Part shown: piece after piece, positions 34,287-41,256 of the stretch
How the letters are laid out: each line of letters starts with the position of its first letter
How positions within the stretch are numbered: the first letter of the stretch is position 1
Source: an uncultured Campylobacter sp.
Lineage (GTDB): Bacteria; Campylobacterota; Campylobacteria; Campylobacterales; Campylobacteraceae
DNA: 46,557 bases
Reading direction: 5' to 3'
Assembly (NCBI RefSeq): GCF_937980635.1
Contig: NZ_CALJPG010000035.1
Span: 1-46,557, forward strand
Notes under the pieces: model-generated
The model's input: only the letters and a program-made list of their open reading frames with translations
Told to the model about the DNA's origin: nothing
Database searches by the model: none
Made by a program: the position numbers and the translations under genes

Positions 34287-34577
34287 ATGTTTATTGCAAA
34301 CCTCACCTACGTTAAAGAAATTAGCGAAGTCGATCGCTTCATCAACGAGCACAACGCGTTTTTAGACCGATTTTATGCGGCAGATAAATTTATCTGCTCG
34401 GGGCGCAAAGTCCCTCGCACGGGCGGTATCATCTTAATCAATGCCAAAGACCGCGCGGAGCTTGATGAGATCATCGCGCAAGATCCGTTCTTTCAAAACG
34501 GCGTCGCAAAATACGAGATCATAGAATTTGCGCCGACGAAATTTGCGCCCGAGTTTTGGAGGCTTTTCGGCGAATAA
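34287..34577 (+). CDS. YciI-like protein
   Basis: A 96-residue protein of the YciI/YCII family, small ferredoxin-like folds with a conserved His-Asp pair. Seen are the start MFIANLTYVKEISEVDRFINEHNAFLD, quoted in parts (FIANLTYVK, HNAFLDRFY), SGRKVPRTGGIILI and an acidic DELDEII-like helix (AELDEIIAQDPF). Its function is unknown; some relatives are dehalogenases or muconolactone-isomerase-like. AAAGGA precedes the ATG and a terminator-like hairpin precedes the gene, so it is its own unit. Confidence 0.85.
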   Translation: MFIANLTYVKEISEVDRFINEHNAFLDRFYAADKFICSGRKVPRTGGIILINAKDRAELDEIIAQDPFFQNGVAKYEIIEFAPTKFAPEFWRLFGE

Positions 34578-34748
34578 AAGATGCGGGTTAAATTTTAAAA
34601 TTTACGCGCTCAAACACGCCTCTGAAATTTAGCCGTTTTGCGCGCGAGATGAAATTTTAACCCGAATTAAAAACCAAAACGCGGCGGCAAATTTAGATAA
34701 GTTTAAAACCGAAATTATGCAAAAACGGCTAAATTTAAAGGAGATCGG

Positions 34749-35522
34749 GTGCTGATAAAACTGCGGCTCGCAACGCCGCAAGATGCGGATGCGCTACTTG
34801 AAATTTACGCGCCCTACGTAAAGCAAACGGCGATCAGCTTCGAATACGACGTGCCCAGCACTGCGGAATTTGCGGAGCGCATCGAGCAGACGCTGCAAAG
34901 ATACCCCTATCTGCTCGCCTACGTAAGCGACGAGGCGGTATGCGCGGACGATGAACGGAATGAAAATTTTAAAATTTCTGCGAGCGCGGCAGGCGCAGGG
35001 AATGAAATTTTGCCCGCAGACGAGGCGCGAAATTGCGCAAGCGGTGCGGCAAAACAAAATAGCGCAAATTTAATCGCCTTGACAAAACAAAGCGGCGTAA
35101 ATTTAAAACCGGGCCAAATCCTCGGCTACGCCTACGCTTCGGCTTTCAAAGAGCGCGCGGCATACGATTGGTCGGCGGAGAGCTCGGTTTATGTATCGCA
35201 AAACGTGCGCGCTCTTGGTATCGGCAGGCTACTCTACGAAGCGCTACAGCGCGCGCTCAGGGCTCAAAACATCGCAAACATGAACGCTTGCATCGCTTGC
35301 GGGGATGACGAATATCTAAACGACGCGAGCGTACGATTTCACGAGCGCATGGGCTTTCGCTTCGTCGGCAGATTTCAGCGCTGCGCCTATAAATTCGGCC
35401 GCTGGTACGATATGGCGTGGATGCAAAAGCCGATCGGCGAGCATCTGCAAAATCAACCTGCGATGAGATCTTTCGCGTGCTTTAGAGATGAAATTTGCGC
35501 AAGCGCGGGCATTGAAATTTAA
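34749..35522 (+). CDS. GNAT acetyltransferase with an internal insertion
   Basis: A 257-residue N-acetyltransferase of the phosphinothricin/methionine-sulfoximine type (PAT/MnaT). The start LRLATPQDADALLEIYAPYV and the later YDWSAESSVYVSQNVRALGIG with the acetyl-CoA loop (about 150-162), then SVRFHERMGFRFVGRF, are characteristic. Relatives have about 170-190 residues. The excess includes an insertion at about 62-121, rich in Ala, Asn and Glu, between two adjacent core strands (YLLAYVSD and GQILGYAYAS). The start is GTG at 34749 with AAAGGAG upstream. The next gene begins 15 bases after it. Confidence 0.83.
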   Translation: MLIKLRLATPQDADALLEIYAPYVKQTAISFEYDVPSTAEFAERIEQTLQRYPYLLAYVSDEAVCADDERNENFKISASAAGAGNEILPADEARNCASGAAKQNSANLIALTKQSGVNLKPGQILGYAYASAFKERAAYDWSAESSVYVSQNVRALGIGRLLYEALQRALRAQNIANMNACIACGDDEYLNDASVRFHERMGFRFVGRFQRCAYKFGRWYDMAWMQKPIGEHLQNQPAMRSFACFRDEICASAGIEI

Positions 35523-35537
35523 TTTAAAGGAAAAACT

Positions 35538-36425
35538 TTGACCCATTTTATCATTGACGACGAAAATATCGACGTAGATAATATCTTCGACGTCGTAAAT
35601 CTCAAAGAGGGTGATGAGCTAAATATAGTCTCCAACACCGCCAAAAAGATCGGCGCCTTGACCCTTGCGCGCCTATCGAAGATGGGCGTTAGCATAGGCG
35701 AGGTCTTTACTATCGGCAAGCAAAGAAAGGACTTCGCCGATAAGATCATCGTGTTTTTGATGGGCAAACTCTGCGGGCAGGAGGGCAAGATCGGCATCGT
35801 CAGCAACGACAAATTTTACGACGACGTGATAGAATTTTTTAATAATCTAAACTACCGCAAAAATCCGAAATTTGAAAAGATCAGCCTAGCCTCGCATGCC
35901 GCAGGAGCGGGTACAAAACAAAGCAAAACAAGTAGCGCGGCAGAGAAAAAAACCCAAAAAGCGGAGCCGAAAGCTACAAAGCAGGAGCCAAAGGCCCAAA
36001 AACAAGGGGTAAAAACCGCAAAACAAGAGCCTAAAACCGCGAAGCAGGAGCCGAAGGCTGCACAACAGGAACAAAAGGCTGCAAATTCCAAAATCGCCAA
36101 AGCGGACATTGCCGCGGCAGAGGCGCTGATACCCCAGTGCGTGAGCCTGCAAGCCCTCTATGCCGCGTGCGTCGCAAAGCTCGGCAGAGCCAAAGGCTGC
36201 GAAGCCTACCGTGAGATCAAGGACGGCGCGCGAGCGCAATACGCGAGCATCGCCTACGATAGCGACCTAAAAGACGGCGCTGTAAGGCGAAACGCGATCA
36301 AGCTCTACCGCGAAAGCGGCGGCGATATGGCGGAATTTCACAATAAGCTGACGAGCGAATACAAACACGCGGGGCCTGAAATTTATAAAGAATTTAAAGA
36401 AAAACTCGTCGGAAAGATGATCTAG
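35538..36425 (+). CDS. PIN-like domain protein with KQEPK heptad repeats
   Basis: A 295-residue protein in three parts. Residues 1-115 resemble a PIN/NYN-like nuclease fold (THFIIDDENIDVDNI, then GKIGIVSNDKFYDDVIEFF), with acidic residues at the strand ends where metal would bind. Residues 143-182 hold about six seven-residue repeats of the form EPKxxKQ, basic and probably disordered. The C-terminal part (185-295) is an alpha-helical domain I do not recognise. The start is TTG at 35538 with AAAGGAAA before it. It may be co-transcribed with the GNAT gene. A role in RNA cleavage is inference only. Confidence 0.75.
   Translation: MTHFIIDDENIDVDNIFDVVNLKEGDELNIVSNTAKKIGALTLARLSKMGVSIGEVFTIGKQRKDFADKIIVFLMGKLCGQEGKIGIVSNDKFYDDVIEFFNNLNYRKNPKFEKISLASHAAGAGTKQSKTSSAAEKKTQKAEPKATKQEPKAQKQGVKTAKQEPKTAKQEPKAAQQEQKAANSKIAKADIAAAEALIPQCVSLQALYAACVAKLGRAKGCEAYREIKDGARAQYASIAYDSDLKDGAVRRNAIKLYRESGGDMAEFHNKLTSEYKHAGPEIYKEFKEKLVGKMI
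35964..36083 (+). repeat. 21-base coding repeats (EPKxxKQ)
   Basis: About six tandem imperfect 21-base units encode residues 143-182 of the PIN-like protein. Each unit gives Glu-Pro-Lys, two small or polar residues, then Lys/Gln-Gln. The reading frame stays open, so unit number could vary between strains. Confidence 0.7.
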
Positions 36426-36666
36426 GCATTTCGGCACAAGGGTTTGAGGCGCAGCGATAGTATGCGTCGCGACGTAACGGCAAAGCATAGGGTCGAACGG
36501 CGTTAGATTGAGTTACAGCGTGAGGTATGATACGGCGCGGCATAAATGCGCCCGAAATGAAACTATTTGCTTGCGCGGAGTCGGTTTTATTTTTGCCGCA
36601 TAAAGCCAAGCAATGTCCAGCGCTTAGACATAGTAGCAAAGTAAAGATATATACGACAAATTTCAT
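36394..36666 (-). CDS. Doubtful small secreted protein or gene fragment
   Basis: A 90-codon frame whose first 22 residues look like a signal peptide (MKFVVYIFTLLLCLSAGHC). The remainder is Arg/Pro-rich and does not look like a folded protein, and its last 32 bases lie antisense to the end of the PIN-like gene. No convincing ribosome site is seen. It starts 22 bases after the preceding minus-strand gene's stop. It may be the 5' end of a broken lipoprotein or secreted-protein gene. Confidence 0.35.
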   Translation of the reverse strand: MKFVVYIFTLLLCLSAGHCLALCGKNKTDSAQANSFISGAFMPRRIIPHAVTQSNAVRPYALPLRRDAYYRCASNPCAEMPRSSFRRVFL

Positions 36667-36687
36667 TCTGCTAGGTCTAATCCGGGT

Positions 36688-37077
36688 TTAATCATAGTCG
36701 AAGTTGTCCAAATCGTAGCCGAAAATATGTAAAGTTTTTAAAGCTAATTCTCTAACCTCTATCCAGGATTTGTTCTGATAGACTAAATAATCGTAGGTAT
36801 CTCCTTCCAGCAGGCTTTGATCTTTAAAGTATTTATAAATAAGTTCTGCAAGCTCTTTTAAGATCTCTCTTTCATAGGGTAAGAAGCAGAATTCAGATTT
36901 TTCGTCAAGGGCTCGCCAGCATTCATCACATAGTAGTTCTGCCATTTCTGACGGGTCTTCGTAGTATTCAGCCGTAGCATGCACTAAATAATTGACTTGA
37001 TATTCCAAAGAAGCCATTCGACTTAGATGACACATAAGAGCACCTTTCTCAAATATCTCTTTTCCGTTAATTCGCAT
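36688..37077 (-). CDS. Unknown protein, array family A, copy 1
   Basis: A 129-residue soluble acidic protein without a recognised domain. Notable parts are MASLEYQVNYLVHAT, LLCDECWRAL, FCFLPYEREILKEL and a very conserved end, KSWIEVRELALKTLHIFGYDL. A second copy lies at 40420-40815 (131 residues, well over half identical by eye) and a decayed third at 38940-39320. The upstream 34 bases are also shared with copy 2. AAAGGA is followed by the ATG at good spacing. Its place in a run of immunity-like genes suggests an immunity protein; that is inference. Confidence 0.75.
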   Translation of the reverse strand: MRINGKEIFEKGALMCHLSRMASLEYQVNYLVHATAEYYEDPSEMAELLCDECWRALDEKSEFCFLPYEREILKELAELIYKYFKDQSLLEGDTYDYLVYQNKSWIEVRELALKTLHIFGYDLDNFDYD

Positions 37078-37107
37078 TTGGGTTTCCTTTTATTGGGATG
37101 TGGGTTT
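37074..37107 (-). repeat. Conserved 34-base leader, copy 1
   Basis: This segment spans the start codon, ribosome site and upstream bases of family A copy 1. It matches 40812-40845 at 32 of 34 positions. The conservation of untranslated bases shows that the duplicated unit included the leader. Confidence 0.8.
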
Positions 37108-37169
37108 GCCCGCATTATATCGTAATATATTTTTAAAATTCTCGCAGAAATTATCATTTTATAAAACTA

Positions 37170-37442
37170 CTATTTTAAAAGTATAATTTGTTTTAAGGTC
37201 TTTTTTGCACACCCCCTTAAATCCTCTTCGCTTAATGAATCACCTACCGTATCATCACCCCTCAACTCTTCGTCAGGTTCGAATTCATCGATATCGGTAA
37301 GAAGCCTGTTCAGCGGCTCATAATATTCATCGGGAAAATTTTTATCATTCATAAATTTATCCCAATATATCTTTTCGAATTCAAATACATCGATTCTATT
37401 TTGCAAAAAATCCTCTATTATTTTTATATATTCCTCTATCAT
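37170..37442 (-). CDS. Colicin-immunity-domain protein
   Basis: A 90-residue, strongly acidic helical protein. The pattern IEEYIKIIEDFLQNRIDVFEFEKIYW, quoted in part as YIKIIEDFLQNRIDVFEFEK, then LLTDIDEFEPDEELRG and the end SEEDLRGCAKKTLKQI, matches the self-protective colicin-like immunity family. Such proteins bind and neutralise a cognate tRNase-type toxin. No toxin gene adjoins it. The next gene in the transcript (36688) begins about 90 bases downstream. Confidence 0.75.
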   Translation of the reverse strand: MIEEYIKIIEDFLQNRIDVFEFEKIYWDKFMNDKNFPDEYYEPLNRLLTDIDEFEPDEELRGDDTVGDSLSEEDLRGCAKKTLKQIILLK

Positions 37443-37463
37443 TGACCCTCTTTCGGTATATTT

Positions 37464-37736
37464 TTAATCGCCCGCCGCTTTAATACTTAGAACCAACCAT
37501 AAATTACTATCAACATTCACGCCTTCGCATAAATTTTTTATAATTGTTAAGTCGTTAGAAGAAATTTTTATATTATATTCATACATTTGAACCAAAAAAT
37601 CTTCCAGCGCTATACCGTATTCGCCAGCCTTAACCAGTTCTTCCAAATAAATTACAAAGTCGCGCCGACCGACTCCGGCAAATTCATCTTCGTAATTACG
37701 GAATAAATTTAAAAATATCAAATCGTTGTATCTCAT
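37464..37736 (-). CDS. MafI-like immunity protein
   Basis: A 90-residue helical protein. The core LVKAGEYGIALEDFLVQMYE followed by NIKISSNDLTIIKNLCEGV resembles the MafI family (immunity to MafB toxins of Neisseria), in which a GEYGLALE-type helix and an ISxxD turn recur. It ends 21 bases before the colicin-immunity gene. The ATG at 37736 has AAAGGAAAGC upstream. The family call is from pattern memory and is moderate. Confidence 0.6.
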   Translation of the reverse strand: MRYNDLIFLNLFRNYEDEFAGVGRRDFVIYLEELVKAGEYGIALEDFLVQMYEYNIKISSNDLTIIKNLCEGVNVDSNLWLVLSIKAAGD

Positions 37737-37782
37737 TCGCTGCTTTCCTTAAATTTATTTCTCATCGCTACTTCATAATCTT

Positions 37783-38262
37783 CTAGCCTCGAATTTCTAT
37801 TTGAATATCAAGCAAGTCATCGTGATCTGGGTATTTGGCGGTCTCCGAGAGCGTAAATTTTATCACGTCTAGCAACTGCCTAGCCAGATCGCTGTATTTT
37901 TTCTTGAATGCATTAAAATTTAAGAAAATTAGCTTTAAATCGTCTCGAACACCTTGCTTATTTTTTAAACCGTATCGTGAGTTTTCCTCTTTTTCCTCGA
38001 TATATTTGCTATAGCTTTCCCACTCGTCTTTATCTTTATATTGCTCCCACTCTTCCTCGCTATAGTCTTTCCATTCTTTAAATCGCAGAAACCAAAAGAA
38101 ATCTGCGAATGCATCAGGGCCGATACGTAGCGGTAAAGACAGCTTTTCGGATAAATATGAGTATAACTTATGCTCTATTTCTTTGGGACAATAATCATGC
38201 CACTCATCAATATATCTTCTGTCTTTTTGCAACTCATCAAAGTCAATCACTACTTCCGTCAT
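37783..38262 (-). CDS. Unknown acidic protein, possible barstar-like immunity
   Basis: A 159-residue protein with an acidic, aromatic middle (RFKEWKDYSEEEWEQYKDKD). The N-terminal region, VVIDFDELQKDRRYIDEWHD then LYSYLSEKLSLPLRIGPDAFADFFWFL, is faintly like barstar (strand, helix, then a helix with the Asn/Asp-Ala-x-x-x-phe pattern), but much larger. It could be another immunity type. No known family is claimed. It follows the SUKH gene by about 90 bases. Confidence 0.6.
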   Translation of the reverse strand: MTEVVIDFDELQKDRRYIDEWHDYCPKEIEHKLYSYLSEKLSLPLRIGPDAFADFFWFLRFKEWKDYSEEEWEQYKDKDEWESYSKYIEEKEENSRYGLKNKQGVRDDLKLIFLNFNAFKKKYSDLARQLLDVIKFTLSETAKYPDHDDLLDIQIEIRG

Positions 38263-38354
38263 TTTTCCTCGCTTTAACTATGCTAACGTATATTTTCTTT
38301 AAATTCTAAAAATCAAATAAGCGTAAATTAACGCAAACTCGCCTTTATTAAATT

Positions 38355-38915
38355 TTAGTATAAATCAGACCAAAAAGGCACATACGGGCATTTTCTGACC
38401 GGCTCAAGAGGATTTTTACCAAATTCCCTCAAAAAGTAGTCATATAAATTTTTCCCATAATAAATGACATCGGTATAGTGTATAGATAAGACCGGCGGAT
38501 CCGGCAATTTAAGACACGGCATATATCTATGAGAATATATAGGTATAATCTTAGGTGCAATTTTGGCTGCTTCTAGTACAACGGCTCGCTTGCGAGATCC
38601 GTCTTCGGGTATCGGACCCCATTTTTGCGTATTCCAATAGCCCTCGTTTGGAAAAATTTCATCAATAGGATCGTTTTTTAAGTGCTCAAAGACGTAGTTC
38701 ATAGCCTGCTTTATCTCCTTTATGTTTTCATCGCTAAAGTCTCTCCAATTATAAAATTCTACTGAAATAGGCAATGTATATGACAAAAAATCTCTTAGGC
38801 TTTTTGGAAATTTAAACTCATAAATTTGCTCTATTTTGTCTATTTCGCTCTCTTTCAAACCATCGCTCAATTCTATGCCGCTCTTTTCTAGCAGCTCTTT
38901 TATTTGCTTGTACAT
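38355..38915 (-). CDS. SMI1/KNR4 (SUKH) family immunity protein
   Basis: A 186-residue protein of the SUKH superfamily, the most common immunity fold in polymorphic toxin systems. Diagnostic parts are LKESEIDKIEQIYEFKFPKSLRDFLSYT (read as ESEIDKIEQIYEFKFPKSLR), a central WGPIPEDG, IPIYSHRYMPC and the end PPVLSIHYTDVIYYGKNLYDYF. SUKH proteins bind nuclease-type toxin tips. Start ATG at 38915 with AAGGAAAG upstream. The pseudogene of family A begins to its right. Confidence 0.85.
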   Translation of the reverse strand: MYKQIKELLEKSGIELSDGLKESEIDKIEQIYEFKFPKSLRDFLSYTLPISVEFYNWRDFSDENIKEIKQAMNYVFEHLKNDPIDEIFPNEGYWNTQKWGPIPEDGSRKRAVVLEAAKIAPKIIPIYSHRYMPCLKLPDPPVLSIHYTDVIYYGKNLYDYFLREFGKNPLEPVRKCPYVPFWSDLY

Positions 38916-38939
38916 ATTCTATCTTTCCTTACAAAGCTT

Positions 38940-39320
38940 TTAGTCGTAGTTGAGGTTATCCAAATCATACCCAAAAATTTGGATTGTTTTTAGAGCTAAC
39001 TCGCGCAATCCGCAAAAGGTGCTATTGTGGTAAATAAAATCTTCATAGTCTGTCATAGAAGCCTTTTCCTCTTCCTCTCAAAATTTTGAATCACACTCCG
39101 TAAATTTATCTAGCATTTTGGCTATCGCTTTACGTTCCTCTATACTGAAATAAATTTTGTTTGATTCCGCTAGGGCTATTTTACAAGCACTCTCACAATC
39201 TTATATTAAATCTATGCACAATAAATACTTATCCTTTGTGGGGTTGAGCATATATTTTTCTTGGCATTTTAATGAAGCAAGGCAGCATAATTCTCTTAAT
39301 AATCTTTCTTTTATTGCCAT
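38940..39320 (-). pseudogene. Family A, copy 3, broken by two in-frame stops
   Basis: One continuous frame of 126 codons plus the final stop, the same length as the two intact copies (129 and 131). It is interrupted by TAA (39201-39203) and TGA (39078-39080), with no frameshift. The ATG at 39320 has GGAG before it. The best-preserved part is the end, RELALKTIQIFGYDLDNLNYD in parts (RELALKTIQIFGYDL), nearly identical to copies 1 and 2. The Cys-Cys-Leu-Ala-Ser-Leu start also aligns. It is clearly a dead paralogue. Confidence 0.88.
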
Positions 39321-39407
39321 TTTATTCTCCCTCTCCTTCCCTCTCTTTCTTCCTCTCTTCCTCTGTCTGTCTCTCCCTCTTCCTCTCTTATTGCCATTTT
39401 ATTCTCC
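39311..39407. repeat. 20-base direct repeats around a polypurine tract
   Basis: TTATTGCCATTTTATTCTCC occurs at 39311-39330 and again at 39388-39407. Each copy contains the pseudogene's ribosome site and ATG on the minus strand. The 57 bases between are almost pure pyrimidine on the plus strand (purine on the minus), mostly CTCTTCC-like words. This looks like a slippage or repair expansion. Confidence 0.8.
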
Positions 39408-39425
39408 TAAATTTTATATTCCGTA

Positions 39426-40025
39426 CTACTTCGTTACATTTCCTTCTTTGTCGGTATCAACCTCTATGTGTTCGTATTTGTTGCAGAGACTCGGAATCAA
39501 AATTTCATCATAATATTTTTTGCCATATTCTGCGATAAATATATACATATTATGGTGGCACCACCGATTCGGCTCTTCCCAAAAGGCACCGTCTGCGCGA
39601 GTATAATTTTTTAGAGGTTCGTATGGGCGGGCTATAAATTTATCTAAATTATAAAAGAAATTATCTCTTAAAATTTTCCATTCTTCAAATTTTCTCATAT
39701 TTAAATTTATATTGGCGCTATTTTTATATTTTATGTCGGTATCTATGAAATTATTTAGATAGAACTGCCCAAATAGCATCATTAAAATATCTCTTACATT
39801 CTCATCGCATAAATTAAAATTATGAATTAATGTGCCTGCAATAGAATCAGTTTCATGGACTTCGGTGCTTTTCATTAGGCTAAACGCCTCGAGCTCATAA
39901 AAATCCAGCGATCTTTTCCCGCTTGCGGCTTGGAAATCTTTAAAAATCTTAAACCTAAAATCTTCCGCTTCGCTAAAGAAATAGACGTACGGGCTTAAAT
40001 TTAGATCAAGCGCTTTTATTCTCAT
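39426..40025 (-). CDS. Unknown array protein, 199 residues
   Basis: A soluble helical protein with many aromatic residues; no family recognised. The middle (FNLCDENVRDILMMLFGQFYLNNFID) is helical. The second half has ARPYEPLKNYTRADGAFWEE-type sequence and WCHHNMYIFIAEYGKKYYDEI. The histidine pair with an Asp/Glu-rich surface is compatible with a toxin-binding immunity protein, but nothing proves it. The ATG at 40025 has GGACGG nearby upstream. It starts about 30 bases after the next array gene. Confidence 0.6.
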   Translation of the reverse strand: MRIKALDLNLSPYVYFFSEAEDFRFKIFKDFQAASGKRSLDFYELEAFSLMKSTEVHETDSIAGTLIHNFNLCDENVRDILMMLFGQFYLNNFIDTDIKYKNSANINLNMRKFEEWKILRDNFFYNLDKFIARPYEPLKNYTRADGAFWEEPNRWCHHNMYIFIAEYGKKYYDEILIPSLCNKYEHIEVDTDKEGNVTK

Positions 40026-40055
40026 TTATGCCGTCCAAATTATTGTTTTCATATT

Positions 40056-40394
40056 TTAGCCCTGTTTTGCATAATAAGCTCTTCCTTGCTGCGTTTCGGT
40101 CACGCCAAAGTATTTGCTATTTACGCCGACCGGCTCATAATTTTTATCATCTCTTAAAATATTTAAAATTTCAGATTTATCACATATCTCTTTCATTTCT
40201 GTATCATAACCCCAATTTGAACTAAACAATCTTATATAACCTTGCTCGTATAAGAACAATAAAATTTCTTTCGCCACTTTAAGCGAATTGGCAACGTTAA
40301 TAGAATTTAATTCCCAAACGATTTCCCATAAAGAGACATAATCGCCATCTTCGATTATTACCGATAAAATAATTAAAAACGCCTTTTTATTCAT
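40056..40394 (-). CDS. Unknown array protein, winged-helix-like
   Basis: A 112-residue protein. The N-terminal part (FLIILSVIIEDGDYVSLWEIVWELNS, quoted partly as IIEDGDYVSLWEIVWELNS) and the helix VAKEILLFLYEQGYIRLF suggest a winged-helix-like fold, ending VTETQQGRAYYAKQG as wHTH proteins often do. There is no basic recognition helix, so DNA binding is doubtful; immunity proteins with this architecture exist. It begins 25 bases after family A copy 2. Confidence 0.6.
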   Translation of the reverse strand: MNKKAFLIILSVIIEDGDYVSLWEIVWELNSINVANSLKVAKEILLFLYEQGYIRLFSSNWGYDTEMKEICDKSEILNILRDDKNYEPVGVNSKYFGVTETQQGRAYYAKQG

Positions 40395-40419
40395 TTAAAA
40401 CTGCATTTCCAAATCAAGT

Positions 40420-40815
40420 CTAATTGAAGTCATAGCTAAAGTCATCTAAATCGTATCCGAAAATTTGGATTGTTTTTAGAGCTAGCTCTCTGACCTCTAT
40501 CCAAGATTTATTGTGATAGACTAAATATTCATAATCATCTACGTATAATGATCTATCGTCCTTAAAGTTTTTAAGAATAAGAGACCTAAGCTCTCTTAGC
40601 GCATCCCTTTCGTATGGCAAGAAGCAAAATTCAAATTCCTCCAATAGGGCATTAGCGCAGGAATCACATAAAAAATATACCATCTCCTTAGGATTTTCGC
40701 AATCTTCATCTGTAGCGTGCACAAGATATCTATCTTGATATTCTAAAGAAGCCATTACGCATAGTTTGTACAGAAGCACGCCCTTGCGAAATATATGTTT
40801 TCCATCAATTTGCAT
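40420..40815 (-). CDS. Unknown protein, array family A, copy 2
   Basis: A 131-residue paralogue of the protein at 36688-37077. Shared blocks are MASLEYQ, YLVHAT, FCFLPYER, DYEYLVYHNKSWIEVRELAL and IFGYDLD. Differences concentrate in residues 12-25 and 85-95, which suggests a conserved scaffold with a variable face, as expected of proteins binding different partners. The leader is shared as well. It lies 33 bases after the 113-residue gene. Function unknown. Confidence 0.75.
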   Translation of the reverse strand: MQIDGKHIFRKGVLLYKLCVMASLEYQDRYLVHATDEDCENPKEMVYFLCDSCANALLEEFEFCFLPYERDALRELRSLILKNFKDDRSLYVDDYEYLVYHNKSWIEVRELALKTIQIFGYDLDDFSYDFN

Positions 40816-40845
40816 TTGGGTTTCCTTTTATTGGGATATGAGTTT
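40812..40845 (-). repeat. Conserved 34-base leader, copy 2
   Basis: This copy matches 37074-37107 at 32 of 34 positions. It spans the ATG, the AAAAGGAAA ribosome site and the upstream CATATCCCAAT of family A copy 2. Confidence 0.8.
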
Positions 40846-40848
40846 CAT

Positions 40849-41190
40849 CTAGCATTCTAAACTCGCATATTTTAATAAAATTTTTGGTCTTATATACAGT
40901 TCTATCTGCACCATTCTGTCCATAGCAAAATTTTGTCCTATCTCTATAAATTCGCCATCTTTATTTCTTCTGATTTTTAAGGATTCGATACATTCGGCGG
41001 TAAATTCCACAGCTGTCTCCTCGCCTGCTTTTATAGTAATTTCCACCCATCCCTCGACTATGCAATATGTAAATATTAACCCGTTTATTCCGAACGTATA
41101 TTTTCCAATATCGCTATCTATTTCATCTGGGTAAAAATCCAAAAAATCACTCATCTCTACCGTATCGGGGTATGTTTTTATATATGTCAT
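40849..41190 (-). CDS. Unknown beta-rich array protein, 113 residues
   Basis: A small acidic protein, predicted mostly strands: YTFGINGLIFTYCIVEGWVEITIKAG in parts, then ECIESLKIRRNKDGEFIEIG and a hydrophobic end QIELYIRPKILLKYA. I recognise no family; size and context fit an immunity protein. An AAGGAAGG ribosome site precedes the ATG at 41190. It lies about 65 bases after the 387-residue gene. Confidence 0.6.
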   Translation of the reverse strand: MTYIKTYPDTVEMSDFLDFYPDEIDSDIGKYTFGINGLIFTYCIVEGWVEITIKAGEETAVEFTAECIESLKIRRNKDGEFIEIGQNFAMDRMVQIELYIRPKILLKYASLEC

Positions 41191-41256
41191 TTTATACCTT
41201 CCTTTGGGATGATAGTTATAAATTTTTATACTTTAATCATGCCGAGAAAATAAATT

